NCBI RefSeq assembly: GCF_003663825.1
Contig: NZ_RCCC01000001.1
Span: 690,501 to 754,500, forward strand
Reading direction: 5' to 3'
Source: Acidovorax sp. 106
GTDB taxonomy: Bacteria > Pseudomonadota > Gammaproteobacteria > Burkholderiales > Burkholderiaceae_C
DNA: 64,000 nucleotides
In this document: positions 54,539 to 62,870 of the stretch, one piece after another
How the letters are laid out: the number at the start of each line of letters is the position of its first letter
Numbering within the stretch: the first letter of the stretch is position 1
Notes under the pieces: model-generated
The model's input: only the letters and a program-made list of their open reading frames with translations
Database searches by the model: none
What the model was told of the DNA's origin: nothing
Program-made: the position numbers and the translations under genes

Positions 54539-55492
54539 ATGCACACCTTGAACCGCATCCTCCAGGCAGGCAAATTGGTGCCCGCGCTGGAACAAGCCCT
54601 GCACGCCCGCTACAGCGTGCACCGCCTGACCGACGAACCCGATCCGGCCGTCTTCCTGGCAGAGCAAGGGGTACAGTTTGATGCCGTGGTCACCAGTGCA
54701 GCGATTGGCTTGTCGGCCCAGCACCTGGCCGCACTGCCCTCGGTCAAGGTGATTTCCAGCTTTGGGGTGGGCCTGGACAAAGTGCCGGTCGATGCAGCCA
54801 AGGCCCGGGGCATTGCCGTGGGCTACACCCCCGATGTGCTCAACGACTGTGTGGCCGACACCGCGTTTGCGCTGGTGCTGGACGTGGCACGCCGTACCGC
54901 CGAGGCCGACCGCTTTGTGCGCGCCGGGCAATGGGCACGCCTGGGCGGCAACAGCTTTGGGCTGGGCCGCAAGGTCAGCGGCGCCCGCATGGGCGTGGTG
55001 GGGCTGGGCCGCATCGGGCAGACCATCGCGCGCCGTGGCCTGGGCTTTGACATGGAAGTGCGATACCACACACGGCGCCCCGTGGCCGGGGTGCCTTGGG
55101 CGCACGAGCCCTCACTGACGGATCTGGCCACCTGGTGCGACTTCCTGGTGGTGGTCACCTCAGGTGGCCCAGCCACCCGCCATCTCATCAACGAAGCCGT
55201 GCTCAACGCCCTGGGGCCCCGCAGCTTCCTGGTCAACGTAGCGCGCGGTACGGTGGTGGATGAAGCCGCGCTGATCCACGCCCTGGAAGGCGGTCGTATT
55301 GCCGGTGCCGGGCTCGACGTGTTCGAGAGCGAGCCCCAGGTGCCCGAAGCCCTGCTGGGCATGGACAACGTGGTGCTGCTGCCGCACATTGCAAGCGCCA
55401 CGCAAGAAACCCGCCAGGCCATGGGCCAGCGGGTGATGGACAACCTGGAGGCGTTTGAGCGCACGGGACAACTGGTCTCCGCCGCGTATTGA
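54539..55492 (+). CDS. D-2-hydroxyacid dehydrogenase
   Basis: An NAD(P)-dependent reductase of 317 residues. The cofactor motif is GVVGLGRIGQTIA; the catalytic trio appears as R in NVARGTVVDE, E in DVFESEPQVPE, and H in LLPHIASAT. The family covers glyoxylate, hydroxypyruvate and 2-ketogluconate reductases, and the substrate is not clear from sequence. Its place between kdgD and the semialdehyde dehydrogenase suggests it handles a keto acid from uronate breakdown. Confidence 0.88.
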   Translation: MHTLNRILQAGKLVPALEQALHARYSVHRLTDEPDPAVFLAEQGVQFDAVVTSAAIGLSAQHLAALPSVKVISSFGVGLDKVPVDAAKARGIAVGYTPDVLNDCVADTAFALVLDVARRTAEADRFVRAGQWARLGGNSFGLGRKVSGARMGVVGLGRIGQTIARRGLGFDMEVRYHTRRPVAGVPWAHEPSLTDLATWCDFLVVVTSGGPATRHLINEAVLNALGPRSFLVNVARGTVVDEAALIHALEGGRIAGAGLDVFESEPQVPEALLGMDNVVLLPHIASATQETRQAMGQRVMDNLEAFERTGQLVSAAY

Positions 55493-55531
55493 ACGCCCAT
55501 CTCTTTTTTTCAACCACTCACTGCACTAACC

Positions 55532-56968
55532 ATGAAACAAAACCTCATTGGCGGCCAATGGACCGAAGGCGTCCGCACGTACCAAAACACCAACCCGTCT
55601 GACACGCGCGACGTGATCGGCGACTACGCCGTGGCCAGCCGCGAGCAGGCGCTCGATGCCGTGGCCGCCGCCCACGCCGCCTTCCCGGCCTGGAGCCTGT
55701 CCACCCCCCAGCAGCGCTTTGACATCCTGGACGCTGTCGGCAACGAAATCATTGCCCGCAAGGCCGAGCTGGGCGACCTGCTGGCCCGCGAGGAAGGCAA
55801 GACCCTGCCCGAAGCCATTGGCGAAGTGGGCCGCGCTGCCGCCATCTTCAAGTTCTTTGCCGGTGAGGCCCTGCGCCCTGGTGGCGAGGTGCTGCCCTCG
55901 GTGCGCCCTGGCGTGGGTGTGGAAATCACCCGCGAGCCCCTGGGCGTGATCGGCCTGATCACCCCTTGGAACTTCCCCATCGCCATCCCTGCGTGGAAGA
56001 TTGCCCCCGCCCTGGCCTATGGCAACACCGTGGTGTTCAAGCCCGCTGAAGTGGTGCCTGGCTCGGCCTGGGCGCTGGCCGACATCCTGCACCGCGCAGG
56101 CTTGCCTGCCGGTGTGTTCAACCTGGTGATGGGCCGTGGCGCCGAAGTGGGTGCCGTGCTGCTCGAAGACGAGCGCATCGCAGGCGTGAGCTTCACCGGC
56201 TCCGTCGGCACCGGCAAGCGTGTGGCAGCCGCCTGCGTGGGCCGTGGCGCCAAGGTGCAGCTGGAGATGGGTGGCAAGAACCCCTTCGTGGTGCTGGACG
56301 ACGCCGACCTGAACGTGGCCGTGGGCGCTGCGCTCAACAGCGGCTTCTTCTCCACCGGCCAGCGCTGCACCGCCAGCAGCCGCGTGATCGTGACCGAAGG
56401 CATCCACGACCGCTTCGTGGCCGCCATGGTCGAGAAGATGAAGACCCTGAAGGTGGACGATGCCCGCAAGGCTGGCACCGACATCGGCCCCGTGGTGGAC
56501 GACCGCCAGCTGGCGCAAGACCTGGAGTACATCGCCATTGGCCAAAAAGAAGGCGCCAAGCTGCACGGCGGCGAGGCCCTGGCCACCAACGCCGACGGTG
56601 CCCCTGGCTACTACCTGCGCCCCGCACTGTTCACCGAGACCACGCCCGAGATGCGCATCAACCGCGAAGAAATCTTTGGCCCGGTGGTCAGCGTGCAGCG
56701 CGTCAAGGGCTACGACGAAGCCCTGGCCCTGGCCAACGACACCCCATTCGGCCTGGCCAGCGGCATTGCCACCACCAGCCTCAAGCACGCCACCCACTTC
56801 AAGCGCCACGCGCAAGCAGGCATGGTGATGGTGAATCTGCCCACCGCAGGGGTGGACTATCACGTGCCGTTTGGTGGCCGCAAGGGCAGCAGCTACGGCT
56901 CACGCGAGCAAGGCCGCTACGCGGCTGAGTTCTACACCACCGTCAAGACGGCTTACACCCAGGCCTGA
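55532..56968 (+). CDS. 2-Oxoglutarate semialdehyde dehydrogenase
   Basis: An aldehyde dehydrogenase of 478 residues. Catalytic residues: N147 (TPWNFP), E245 (LEMGGKN) and C279 (GQRCTAS). FTGSVGTGKR binds the cofactor. It would oxidise the KdgD product to 2-oxoglutarate, completing the oxidative uronate pathway. The assignment rests on its operon with kdgD; succinate-semialdehyde or other aldehydes are possible substrates. Confidence 0.9.
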   Translation: MKQNLIGGQWTEGVRTYQNTNPSDTRDVIGDYAVASREQALDAVAAAHAAFPAWSLSTPQQRFDILDAVGNEIIARKAELGDLLAREEGKTLPEAIGEVGRAAAIFKFFAGEALRPGGEVLPSVRPGVGVEITREPLGVIGLITPWNFPIAIPAWKIAPALAYGNTVVFKPAEVVPGSAWALADILHRAGLPAGVFNLVMGRGAEVGAVLLEDERIAGVSFTGSVGTGKRVAAACVGRGAKVQLEMGGKNPFVVLDDADLNVAVGAALNSGFFSTGQRCTASSRVIVTEGIHDRFVAAMVEKMKTLKVDDARKAGTDIGPVVDDRQLAQDLEYIAIGQKEGAKLHGGEALATNADGAPGYYLRPALFTETTPEMRINREEIFGPVVSVQRVKGYDEALALANDTPFGLASGIATTSLKHATHFKRHAQAGMVMVNLPTAGVDYHVPFGGRKGSSYGSREQGRYAAEFYTTVKTAYTQA

Positions 56969-56974
56969 TAAACC

Positions 56975-56997
56975 GCAGGGGGTGCAACACCCCCTGC
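56975..56997 (+). terminator. Hairpin after the aldehyde dehydrogenase gene
   Basis: GCAGGGGGTG, CAA, CACCCCCTGC: a perfect 10-bp stem 6 bp after the stop. Only a short T-tract follows. Confidence 0.7.
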
Positions 56998-57116
56998 AGA
57001 TTTCCGCGCCCCTGCTACCTCTTCAGAGGGACATCGGCACCGCAGGGGTGCGGACTCTTCGCCTGAGCGCCGACCCGGCCCCAGAGCCCCGCAGGCCCTC
57101 ATTAGAATCCCCGGCC

Positions 57117-58538
57117 ATGCACATACACATACTCGGAATTTGCGGAACGTTCATGGGCGGCCTGGCGGCCCTGGCCCGCGAGGCAGGGCACAAGGTCACG
57201 GGCTGCGATGCCGGTGTGTACCCGCCCATGAGCGACCAGCTGCGCGCCCTGGGCATTGAGCTGATCGAAGGCTTTGGCGCCGACCAGCTTGCGCTGCAGC
57301 CCGACATGTTTGTGGTGGGCAACGTGGTCAGCCGTGCCCGGCTGGCCGATGGCAGCCCGAAGTTTCCGCTGATGGAAGCCATTTTGGATGCAGGACTGCC
57401 CTACACCAGCGGCCCCCAATGGCTGGCCGAGCATGTGCTGCAAGGCCGCCATGTGCTTGCCGTGGCGGGCACGCATGGCAAGACCACGACCACCTCCATG
57501 CTCTCGTGGATTCTGGAAAGCGCCGGGTTGCAGCCCGGCTTCCTGATCGGCGGGGTGCCGCTGAACTTCGGCATCTCGGCCAGGCTGGGCGCCAGCCAGC
57601 GCCCTCAGCCCGGCCCGGGCGCGCAAGGCCAACGCCCGCTGTTTGTGATCGAGGCCGACGAGTACGACACCGCCTTCTTCGACAAGCGCAGCAAGTTTGT
57701 GCACTACCGCCCCCGCACGGCGGTGCTGAACAACCTGGAGTTTGACCACGCCGACATTTTTGATGACCTGGCCGCCATCGAGCGCCAGTTCCACCACTTG
57801 GTGCGCACCGTGCCGCCTTCGGGCCGCGTGGTGGCCAATGGGCTAGAAGAGAGCCTGACCCGCGTGCTGAACACCGGCTGCTGGAGCCAGGTGAGCAGCT
57901 TTGGCGCCGCCGTGAGCGACTTCAGCGCCGAGGGCAACCCGCAGGCCTTTGATGTGTTGCACCAGGGCGCCAAGGTGGCGCGGGTGCAATGGGCACTGAC
58001 GGGAGTGCACAACCAGCTCAACGCCCTGGCTGCCATTGCGGCGGCGCACGATGTGGGGGTGGCCCCAGCGGTGGCCGCTGCGGCCCTGGGCCAGTTTGAG
58101 AACGTGAAGCGCCGCATGGAGCTGCGTGGCACGGTGCGCGGTATCGCCGTGTACGACGACTTTGCCCACCACCCCACGGCCCTGCGCACCACGCTCGATG
58201 GGCTGCGCCGCAGCCTAGCGCCCGGGGCACGCATCCTGGCGGTTTTTGAGCCGCGCAGCAACACCATGAAGCTCGGCTCCATGAAAAGCCAACTGCCCTG
58301 GGCGCTAGAACCTGCGGACCTGGTGTTTTGCCACACCGCCGGGCTGGACTGGGACGCCGCCACCGCGCTCGCCCCGCTGGGCGTGGGCCCTGGCCAACGC
58401 GCGCAGACCGCGCCTGACATCGCCACGCTGGTCGCGCAGGTCTCGCAGGCGGCACGGGCGGGCGATCACGTCGTGTGCATGAGCAACGGGGGTTTTGGCG
58501 GCATCCACGCGCGCCTGCTGGAATCGCTGAGAGGTTAA
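57117..58538 (+). CDS. mpl: UDP-N-acetylmuramate:L-Ala-gamma-D-Glu-meso-DAP ligase
   Basis: A murein-recycling enzyme of 473 residues that reattaches recovered tripeptide to UDP-MurNAc. The N-terminus MHIHILGICGTFMGGLA is diagnostic of Mpl against MurC. The ATP loop is GTHGKTTTTSM, and later motifs are VIEADEYDTAFFDKRSKFVHY, HNQLNALAA and YDDFAHHPTA. It acts in the cytoplasm. I start at the ATG giving this N-terminus; upstream frame extends into the aldehyde dehydrogenase region. Transcription probably begins after the preceding hairpin. Confidence 0.95.
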   Translation: MHIHILGICGTFMGGLAALAREAGHKVTGCDAGVYPPMSDQLRALGIELIEGFGADQLALQPDMFVVGNVVSRARLADGSPKFPLMEAILDAGLPYTSGPQWLAEHVLQGRHVLAVAGTHGKTTTTSMLSWILESAGLQPGFLIGGVPLNFGISARLGASQRPQPGPGAQGQRPLFVIEADEYDTAFFDKRSKFVHYRPRTAVLNNLEFDHADIFDDLAAIERQFHHLVRTVPPSGRVVANGLEESLTRVLNTGCWSQVSSFGAAVSDFSAEGNPQAFDVLHQGAKVARVQWALTGVHNQLNALAAIAAAHDVGVAPAVAAAALGQFENVKRRMELRGTVRGIAVYDDFAHHPTALRTTLDGLRRSLAPGARILAVFEPRSNTMKLGSMKSQLPWALEPADLVFCHTAGLDWDAATALAPLGVGPGQRAQTAPDIATLVAQVSQAARAGDHVVCMSNGGFGGIHARLLESLRG

Positions 58539-58589
58539 GGATTCTCTGCACGGCTTGATCAGCGCAGCGCGGTCAAACGCTATAAAAAC

Positions 58590-58630
58590 AATAGCTTCTA
58601 GCGCTTATAGATAGTGCGCTAGAAGCTATT
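58590..58630. repeat. Interspersed element, perfect palindromic copy
   Basis: Perfect 15-bp arms, AATAGCTTCTAGCGC and GCGCTAGAAGCTATT, around 11 nt, followed by TTTCCTT. It lies between the convergent mpl and small hypothetical genes and can act as terminator. Confidence 0.85.
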
Positions 58631-58683
58631 TTTCCTTAAATGCTCTGCCACCTTATGGGCAGAGTCTGCGTGGGTAGGCCAAC

Positions 58684-58995
58684 TCAATAGGTCACGGCCA
58701 TGGCGGGCACGTCCACCCGCACAATGGGGCGAGCCAACGCGGCACTGGCGGCGCGTGCAAACCGCTGGCCCCAATCAGGCTGCGACAGCAAGCTGGCACC
58801 TGCGGCCTGCGCCACGGTCAACACCTTATCGGCCAGCAGCACCTTGCCACTGGCGCGCAAGGGTTCGCAGTCGAGCGCGGTGAATTGCTCGTCCAGCCAC
58901 AGGCGCCCAGCCTCGTGGGCCATGGGCTCGGCGCCGGCCAGGTCAAAACGAAACTCCTGGTCTGCCGCCAGGCGGACCGATACTTCACTGTGCAT
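58684..58995 (-). CDS. Conserved hypothetical protein
   Basis: A soluble protein of 103 residues without a signal peptide. The sequence FRFDLAGAEPMAHEAGRLWLDEQFTALDCEPLRASGKVLL is regular and looks like genuine coding, but I recognise no domain. It is a single gene between mpl and aroG, on the aroG strand. Nothing nearby suggests a role. Confidence 0.6.
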   Translation of the reverse strand: MHSEVSVRLAADQEFRFDLAGAEPMAHEAGRLWLDEQFTALDCEPLRASGKVLLADKVLTVAQAAGASLLSQPDWGQRFARAASAALARPIVRVDVPAMAVTY

Positions 58996-59186
58996 GGGGT
59001 ACCTCTTTTTGAATGCGTCGGGAGGGTGAAAACGATTTCAAAGAGCCCTTGAGAAGCCGGTTGGGCTGCACGCCCAGCCGCTTTTCGGCACTCTCCGCCG
59101 ATGGAGCTTACACGCTGCGCCAGGGCAGATGCCTGGGTCTTTTCCCTGACACAGCAGCCTCCACACAACGCCGCCCAGCCCCCATC

Positions 59187-60308
59187 TCAGCGTGCGCGGC
59201 GCGCCTGCACAGCGGCCGACAGGTCGGCCAGCGCGGCCAGCGAGTCGTCCCAGCCCAGGCAGGCGTCGGTGATGCTCTTGCCGTATTCCAGCGCGCAGGC
59301 ATCGTCCTTGCCGGGGGTGAACTTTTGTGCGCCAGCGTTGATGTGGCTTTCGATCATCACGCCGAACACGCTGCGCGAGCCGCTGGCAATCTGGCCACCA
59401 ATGTCGCGCGCCACATCGAGCTGGCGCTCGTGCTGCTTGCTGCTGTTGGCGTGGCTGCAGTCCACCATCAGCGTGGCCGGCAGCTTGGCGGCCTCCAGGT
59501 CTTTGCATGCAGCGGCCACGCTGGCGGCGTCATAGTTGGGGGCCTTGCCACCGCGCAGGATGACGTGGCAGTCCTTGTTGCCGTTGGTGTTGACGATGGC
59601 CACCTGGCCATTCTTGTGCACCGACAAGAAGTGGTGGCCCCGGCTGGCCGATTGGATGGCGTCGGTCGCGATGCGGATGTTGCCGTCCGTACCGTTCTTG
59701 AAGCCGATGGGCGCAGACAGGCCCGAGGCCAGTTCGCGGTGCACCTGGCTTTCGGTGGTGCGCGCACCAATGGCACCCCAGCTGATGAGGTCACCGATGT
59801 ACTGGGGCGAGATCACATCAAGGAACTCACTGCCCGCTGGCATGCCCAGGCGGTTGATGTCGATCAGCAGCTGGCGCGCAATGCGCAGGCCTTCGTCGAT
59901 GCGGTAGGTTTCGTCCAGGTAGGGGTCGTTGATGAGGCCCTTCCAGCCCACGGTGGTGCGGGGCTTTTCGAAGTACACGCGCATGACGATCTCCAGCGTG
60001 TCCTTGTACTGCTCGCGCACGGCCTTCAGGCGACGGGCGTAGTCCACTGCGGCTACGGGGTCGTGGATAGAGCAAGGGCCAATAATCACCAGCAGGCGGT
60101 CGTCCTGGCCGGCCATGATGTTGTGGATGTTCTTGCGGGTCTGGCTGATGAGCCCTTCCACCGGCGTATTGCTGATAGGGAAAAAGCGGATCAGATGCTC
60201 TGGAGGAGGCAACACGGTAATGTCCTTGATACGTTCGTCGTCGGTCTGGCTGGTTTTGTCGACGCTGCGGTACCAGGCATCGCTGGTGGGATTGGCTTGC
60301 ACGCTCAT
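59187..60308 (-). CDS. aroG: 3-deoxy-7-phosphoheptulonate (DAHP) synthase
   Basis: The first enzyme of the shikimate pathway, condensing phosphoenolpyruvate with erythrose 4-phosphate. It has 373 residues and belongs to the AroF/G/H type. Landmarks: IGPCSIHD (metal cysteine), MRVYFEKPRTTVGWKG (phosphate binding), LRGGKAPNYD, VDCSHANSSKQ (metal histidine) and GVMIESHI. I start at MSVQANPTSD. A 120-bp stretch upstream holds an aromatic-rich leader peptide and a terminator, so the gene is probably controlled by attenuation in addition to any feedback inhibition. Confidence 0.95.
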   Translation of the reverse strand: MSVQANPTSDAWYRSVDKTSQTDDERIKDITVLPPPEHLIRFFPISNTPVEGLISQTRKNIHNIMAGQDDRLLVIIGPCSIHDPVAAVDYARRLKAVREQYKDTLEIVMRVYFEKPRTTVGWKGLINDPYLDETYRIDEGLRIARQLLIDINRLGMPAGSEFLDVISPQYIGDLISWGAIGARTTESQVHRELASGLSAPIGFKNGTDGNIRIATDAIQSASRGHHFLSVHKNGQVAIVNTNGNKDCHVILRGGKAPNYDAASVAAACKDLEAAKLPATLMVDCSHANSSKQHERQLDVARDIGGQIASGSRSVFGVMIESHINAGAQKFTPGKDDACALEYGKSITDACLGWDDSLAALADLSAAVQARRAR

Positions 60309-60352
60309 GTTGGCTTCCTCGTGTGGATTGAAAGAGTGAAAAACAGGGGGCT

Positions 60353-60392
60353 GAAAAAACAAAAACCGCCGGGCTTTGCAGCTGCGGCGGTT
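60353..60392 (-). terminator. Attenuator terminator upstream of aroG
   Basis: On the minus strand AACCGCCG (60392-60385) pairs with CGGCGGTT (60371-60364), followed by TTTGTTTTTTC. It lies after the leader peptide stop and 56 bp before the aroG start. The CCGCC of its first arm can also pair with GGCGG at the end of the leader peptide (60440-60436). Confidence 0.88.
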
Positions 60393-60431
60393 GGTATGGG
60401 GAGGTGTTTTAGTTGCTTGCGCGTTTTCCTC

Positions 60432-60488
60432 TCATCCGCCTAGGACCGAGATAAAAAACCAAAAATAAAACGCGCTGCGAACTTGCAT
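60432..60488 (-). CDS. aroG leader peptide rich in Phe, Tyr and Trp
   Basis: An 18-residue peptide, MQVRSAFYFWFFISVLGG, with codons 7-12 encoding six aromatic residues in a row (F-Y-F-W-F-F), including all three end products of the pathway. The next gene downstream is aroG and a terminator lies between them. Ribosome stalling here when charged aromatic tRNAs run low would expose GGCGG for antiterminator pairing. No ribosome site precedes the ATG; a TACATT box (60501-60496) lies so close that the message may start almost at the AUG. Confidence 0.82.
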   Translation of the reverse strand: MQVRSAFYFWFFISVLGG

Positions 60489-60648
60489 GTCGATCAATGT
60501 AGCACAGCCCCCGGGTGGTTCCGCAAGCCCGTTGCGCAAAGCTGGGCCCAAAAAGCCACACAAAATCGCGCGGCCAAGGGTTACTACCCAGCGACTGGAG
60601 TTCGGATTTTGGCGCTCTGAGTGGCGCGCAAAGGCACCCGACCGCCGT

Positions 60649-61185
60649 TCAGCGGCCCCGCCCCAACCAGCGGCGCGCACGCTGCCACCAAGAAGGCGGT
60701 GGGCGTTCGGATGCCGGATCCGTGGGCGTTTCCACGCGCCCATCACACTCGTACATGTCGATCAACAGCAGCGCCTCGCCCAGGGTGCGCCAAGCCAGCA
60801 ATTCGAATTTGTCGAAGCAAATTGCCTCGCTGGCGTGGCGCTGTTCCAGCGCCTCCTTCCAAGCAGCGATGGCGGTGCGCAGCTCCCACAGGGCGCGCTG
60901 GTAGGCGGTGAATTCGTACAAGCCATGCCAAGCAGAGCCCAGCCCAGTCAGCAGCAACTGGTGCTCGCGAGCCCCCTGAAACAAGGCCGCCGCTGTGCGC
61001 TGGATGGCCTCGGTATCGGCGCTGGTGCGCCGTGTGCGCACGGCCTCTTCAATCAACCCCGACAAATGGCCCAGGCTGTCGCGTAGCTGGCGGGAGTCTT
61101 CGTCGGCCACCCCTTCGCGCAAAAAGCGGCTGATATCTCCGAACGACTGGAGACTTTGCGGCAAAAGGGTGCGCGACGCGGGCAT
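60649..61185 (-). CDS. Hypothetical helical protein
   Basis: A soluble protein of 178 residues, predicted to be nearly all helix, with a basic C-terminus (WWQRARRWLGRGR). I recognise no family. Segments such as DEDSRQLRDSLGHLSGLIEEAVRTRR look coiled-coil-like. I start at MPASRTLLP. It is on the same strand as aroG, upstream, with about 160 bp between it and the leader peptide, and downstream of tldD. Confidence 0.68.
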   Translation of the reverse strand: MPASRTLLPQSLQSFGDISRFLREGVADEDSRQLRDSLGHLSGLIEEAVRTRRTSADTEAIQRTAAALFQGAREHQLLLTGLGSAWHGLYEFTAYQRALWELRTAIAAWKEALEQRHASEAICFDKFELLAWRTLGEALLLIDMYECDGRVETPTDPASERPPPSWWQRARRWLGRGR

Positions 61186-61313
61186 GCAGCCATTTTGCGC
61201 CGGGCTATGGCGTCTGTGGAGGGGTTTACCCACTCGCCAAGGCGTGCAACCAACACACGCCCCCCCCCAGAACAGGCCGCGTAAGCCCGCACAGGGGTCA
61301 CACCGCCATCACA

Positions 61314-62798
61314 TCAGGCGGTGCCGCCCACCGTCAGGCCTTCGATGCGCAGCGTGGGCTGGCCCACGCCCACGGGCACGCTCTGGCCTTCCTTACCGCA
61401 GGTGCCTACGCCGCTATCGAGGCGCATGTCGTTGCCGATCATGGTCACCTTCTTGAGCGACTCGGGGCCGCTGCCCACGATGGTGGCGCCTTTGACGGGG
61501 TACTGGATCTTGCCGTTTTCCACCCAGTAGGCTTCGCTGGCAGAGAAAACAAACTTGCCCGACGTGATGTCCACCTGGCCGCCACCAAAGTTGCTGGCGT
61601 ACAGCCCCTTCTTGATGCTGGCGATGATCTCTTGCGGGTCTTTGTCGCCACCCAGCATGTAGGTGTTGGTCATGCGCGGCATGGGGATGTGGGCGTAGCT
61701 TTCGCGGCGGCCATTGCCCGTGGGGGCCACACCCATCAGGCGGGCGTTGAGCGAATCCTGGATGTAGCCCTTCAAAATGCCGTCTTCGATCAGCACATTG
61801 CGCTGGCTGGGGTTGCCCTCGTCGTCCACGTTCAGCGAACCACGGCGGTCGGCAATGGTGCCGTCGTCCAGCACCGTCACACCCTTGGCGGCCACGCGCT
61901 GGCCAATGCGGCCGCTGAAGGCGCTGGAGCCCTTGCGGTTGAAGTCCCCTTCCAGGCCATGGCCCACGGCCTCGTGCAACAAAATGCCAGGCCAGCCCGA
62001 ACCCAGCACCACCGTCATCTCGCCCGCCGGTGCGGGGCGCGATTCCAGATTGACCAATGCGGCATTCACGGCCTCGTCCACATACTTGCCCAGCAGGGCG
62101 TCGTCGAAATAGGCCAGGCCAAAGCGGCCACCGCCACCGGCCGATCCCACTTCGCGGCGGCCATTTTGCTCGGCGATCACCGTGATTGACAGGCGCACCA
62201 GCGGACGCACATCGGCCGCCAGGGTGCCGTCGGCACGGGCCACCAGCACTACGTCATATTCACTCGCCAACCCGGCCATCACCTGCGCTACGCGCGGGTC
62301 CTTAGCGCGGGCGCGCTGCTCCAGGCGCTCGAGCAGGGCCACCTTGGCGGTGCTGTCCAGCGAAGCAATCGGGTCCACGCCCTGGTACAGGCTGCGGCTG
62401 GTGGCAATCTTCTTGGCGGGCACACGCACCCGCGTACCTTGCGCCGCAGACGAGATCGAGCGCACCGTGCGCGCGGCGTCCAGCAGCGAGGCTTCAGAAA
62501 TATCGTCGGAATACGCAAACGCGGTCTTCTCGCCACTGACGGCGCGCACACCCACGCCTTGGTCGATGCTGAAGGAGCCGGTTTTCACGATGCCTTCTTC
62601 CAGACTCCAGCCTTCGCTGCGGGTGTACTGGAAGTACAGGTCCGCGTCGTCCACCTGGTGGGCGCGGATTTCTGCCAGAGCACGTGCCAGGTGCCCTTCG
62701 TCCAGCCCAAAGGGCGTCAGGAGCAGTTCACGGGCGACATCGATGCGTTGGGTGGTGGCGGCACGCTGGGGCGCAGCAGTAGAGGAGCGAAAGGTCAT
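61314..62798 (-). CDS. tldD: Metalloprotease TldD
   Basis: One half of the TldD/TldE protease, which processes modified peptides and helps degrade CcdA-type antitoxins. It has 494 residues, normal length. The zinc motif is HEAVGHGLEGDFN (HExxxH). C-terminal elements GVGTCGKEGQSVPVGVGQPTLRI are typical. Its partner gene (pmbA/tldE) is not in the window. A stand-alone gene followed by a hypothetical gene on the same strand. Confidence 0.95.
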   Translation of the reverse strand: MTFRSSTAAPQRAATTQRIDVARELLLTPFGLDEGHLARALAEIRAHQVDDADLYFQYTRSEGWSLEEGIVKTGSFSIDQGVGVRAVSGEKTAFAYSDDISEASLLDAARTVRSISSAAQGTRVRVPAKKIATSRSLYQGVDPIASLDSTAKVALLERLEQRARAKDPRVAQVMAGLASEYDVVLVARADGTLAADVRPLVRLSITVIAEQNGRREVGSAGGGGRFGLAYFDDALLGKYVDEAVNAALVNLESRPAPAGEMTVVLGSGWPGILLHEAVGHGLEGDFNRKGSSAFSGRIGQRVAAKGVTVLDDGTIADRRGSLNVDDEGNPSQRNVLIEDGILKGYIQDSLNARLMGVAPTGNGRRESYAHIPMPRMTNTYMLGGDKDPQEIIASIKKGLYASNFGGGQVDITSGKFVFSASEAYWVENGKIQYPVKGATIVGSGPESLKKVTMIGNDMRLDSGVGTCGKEGQSVPVGVGQPTLRIEGLTVGGTA

Positions 62799-62870
62799 CG
62801 CTGCATTTTAGGCGCGCCGCCCCGCCCGCGCGGCGCAAGGGGGAAACAGGCTCTGCGGGTAGCCAAAAGC

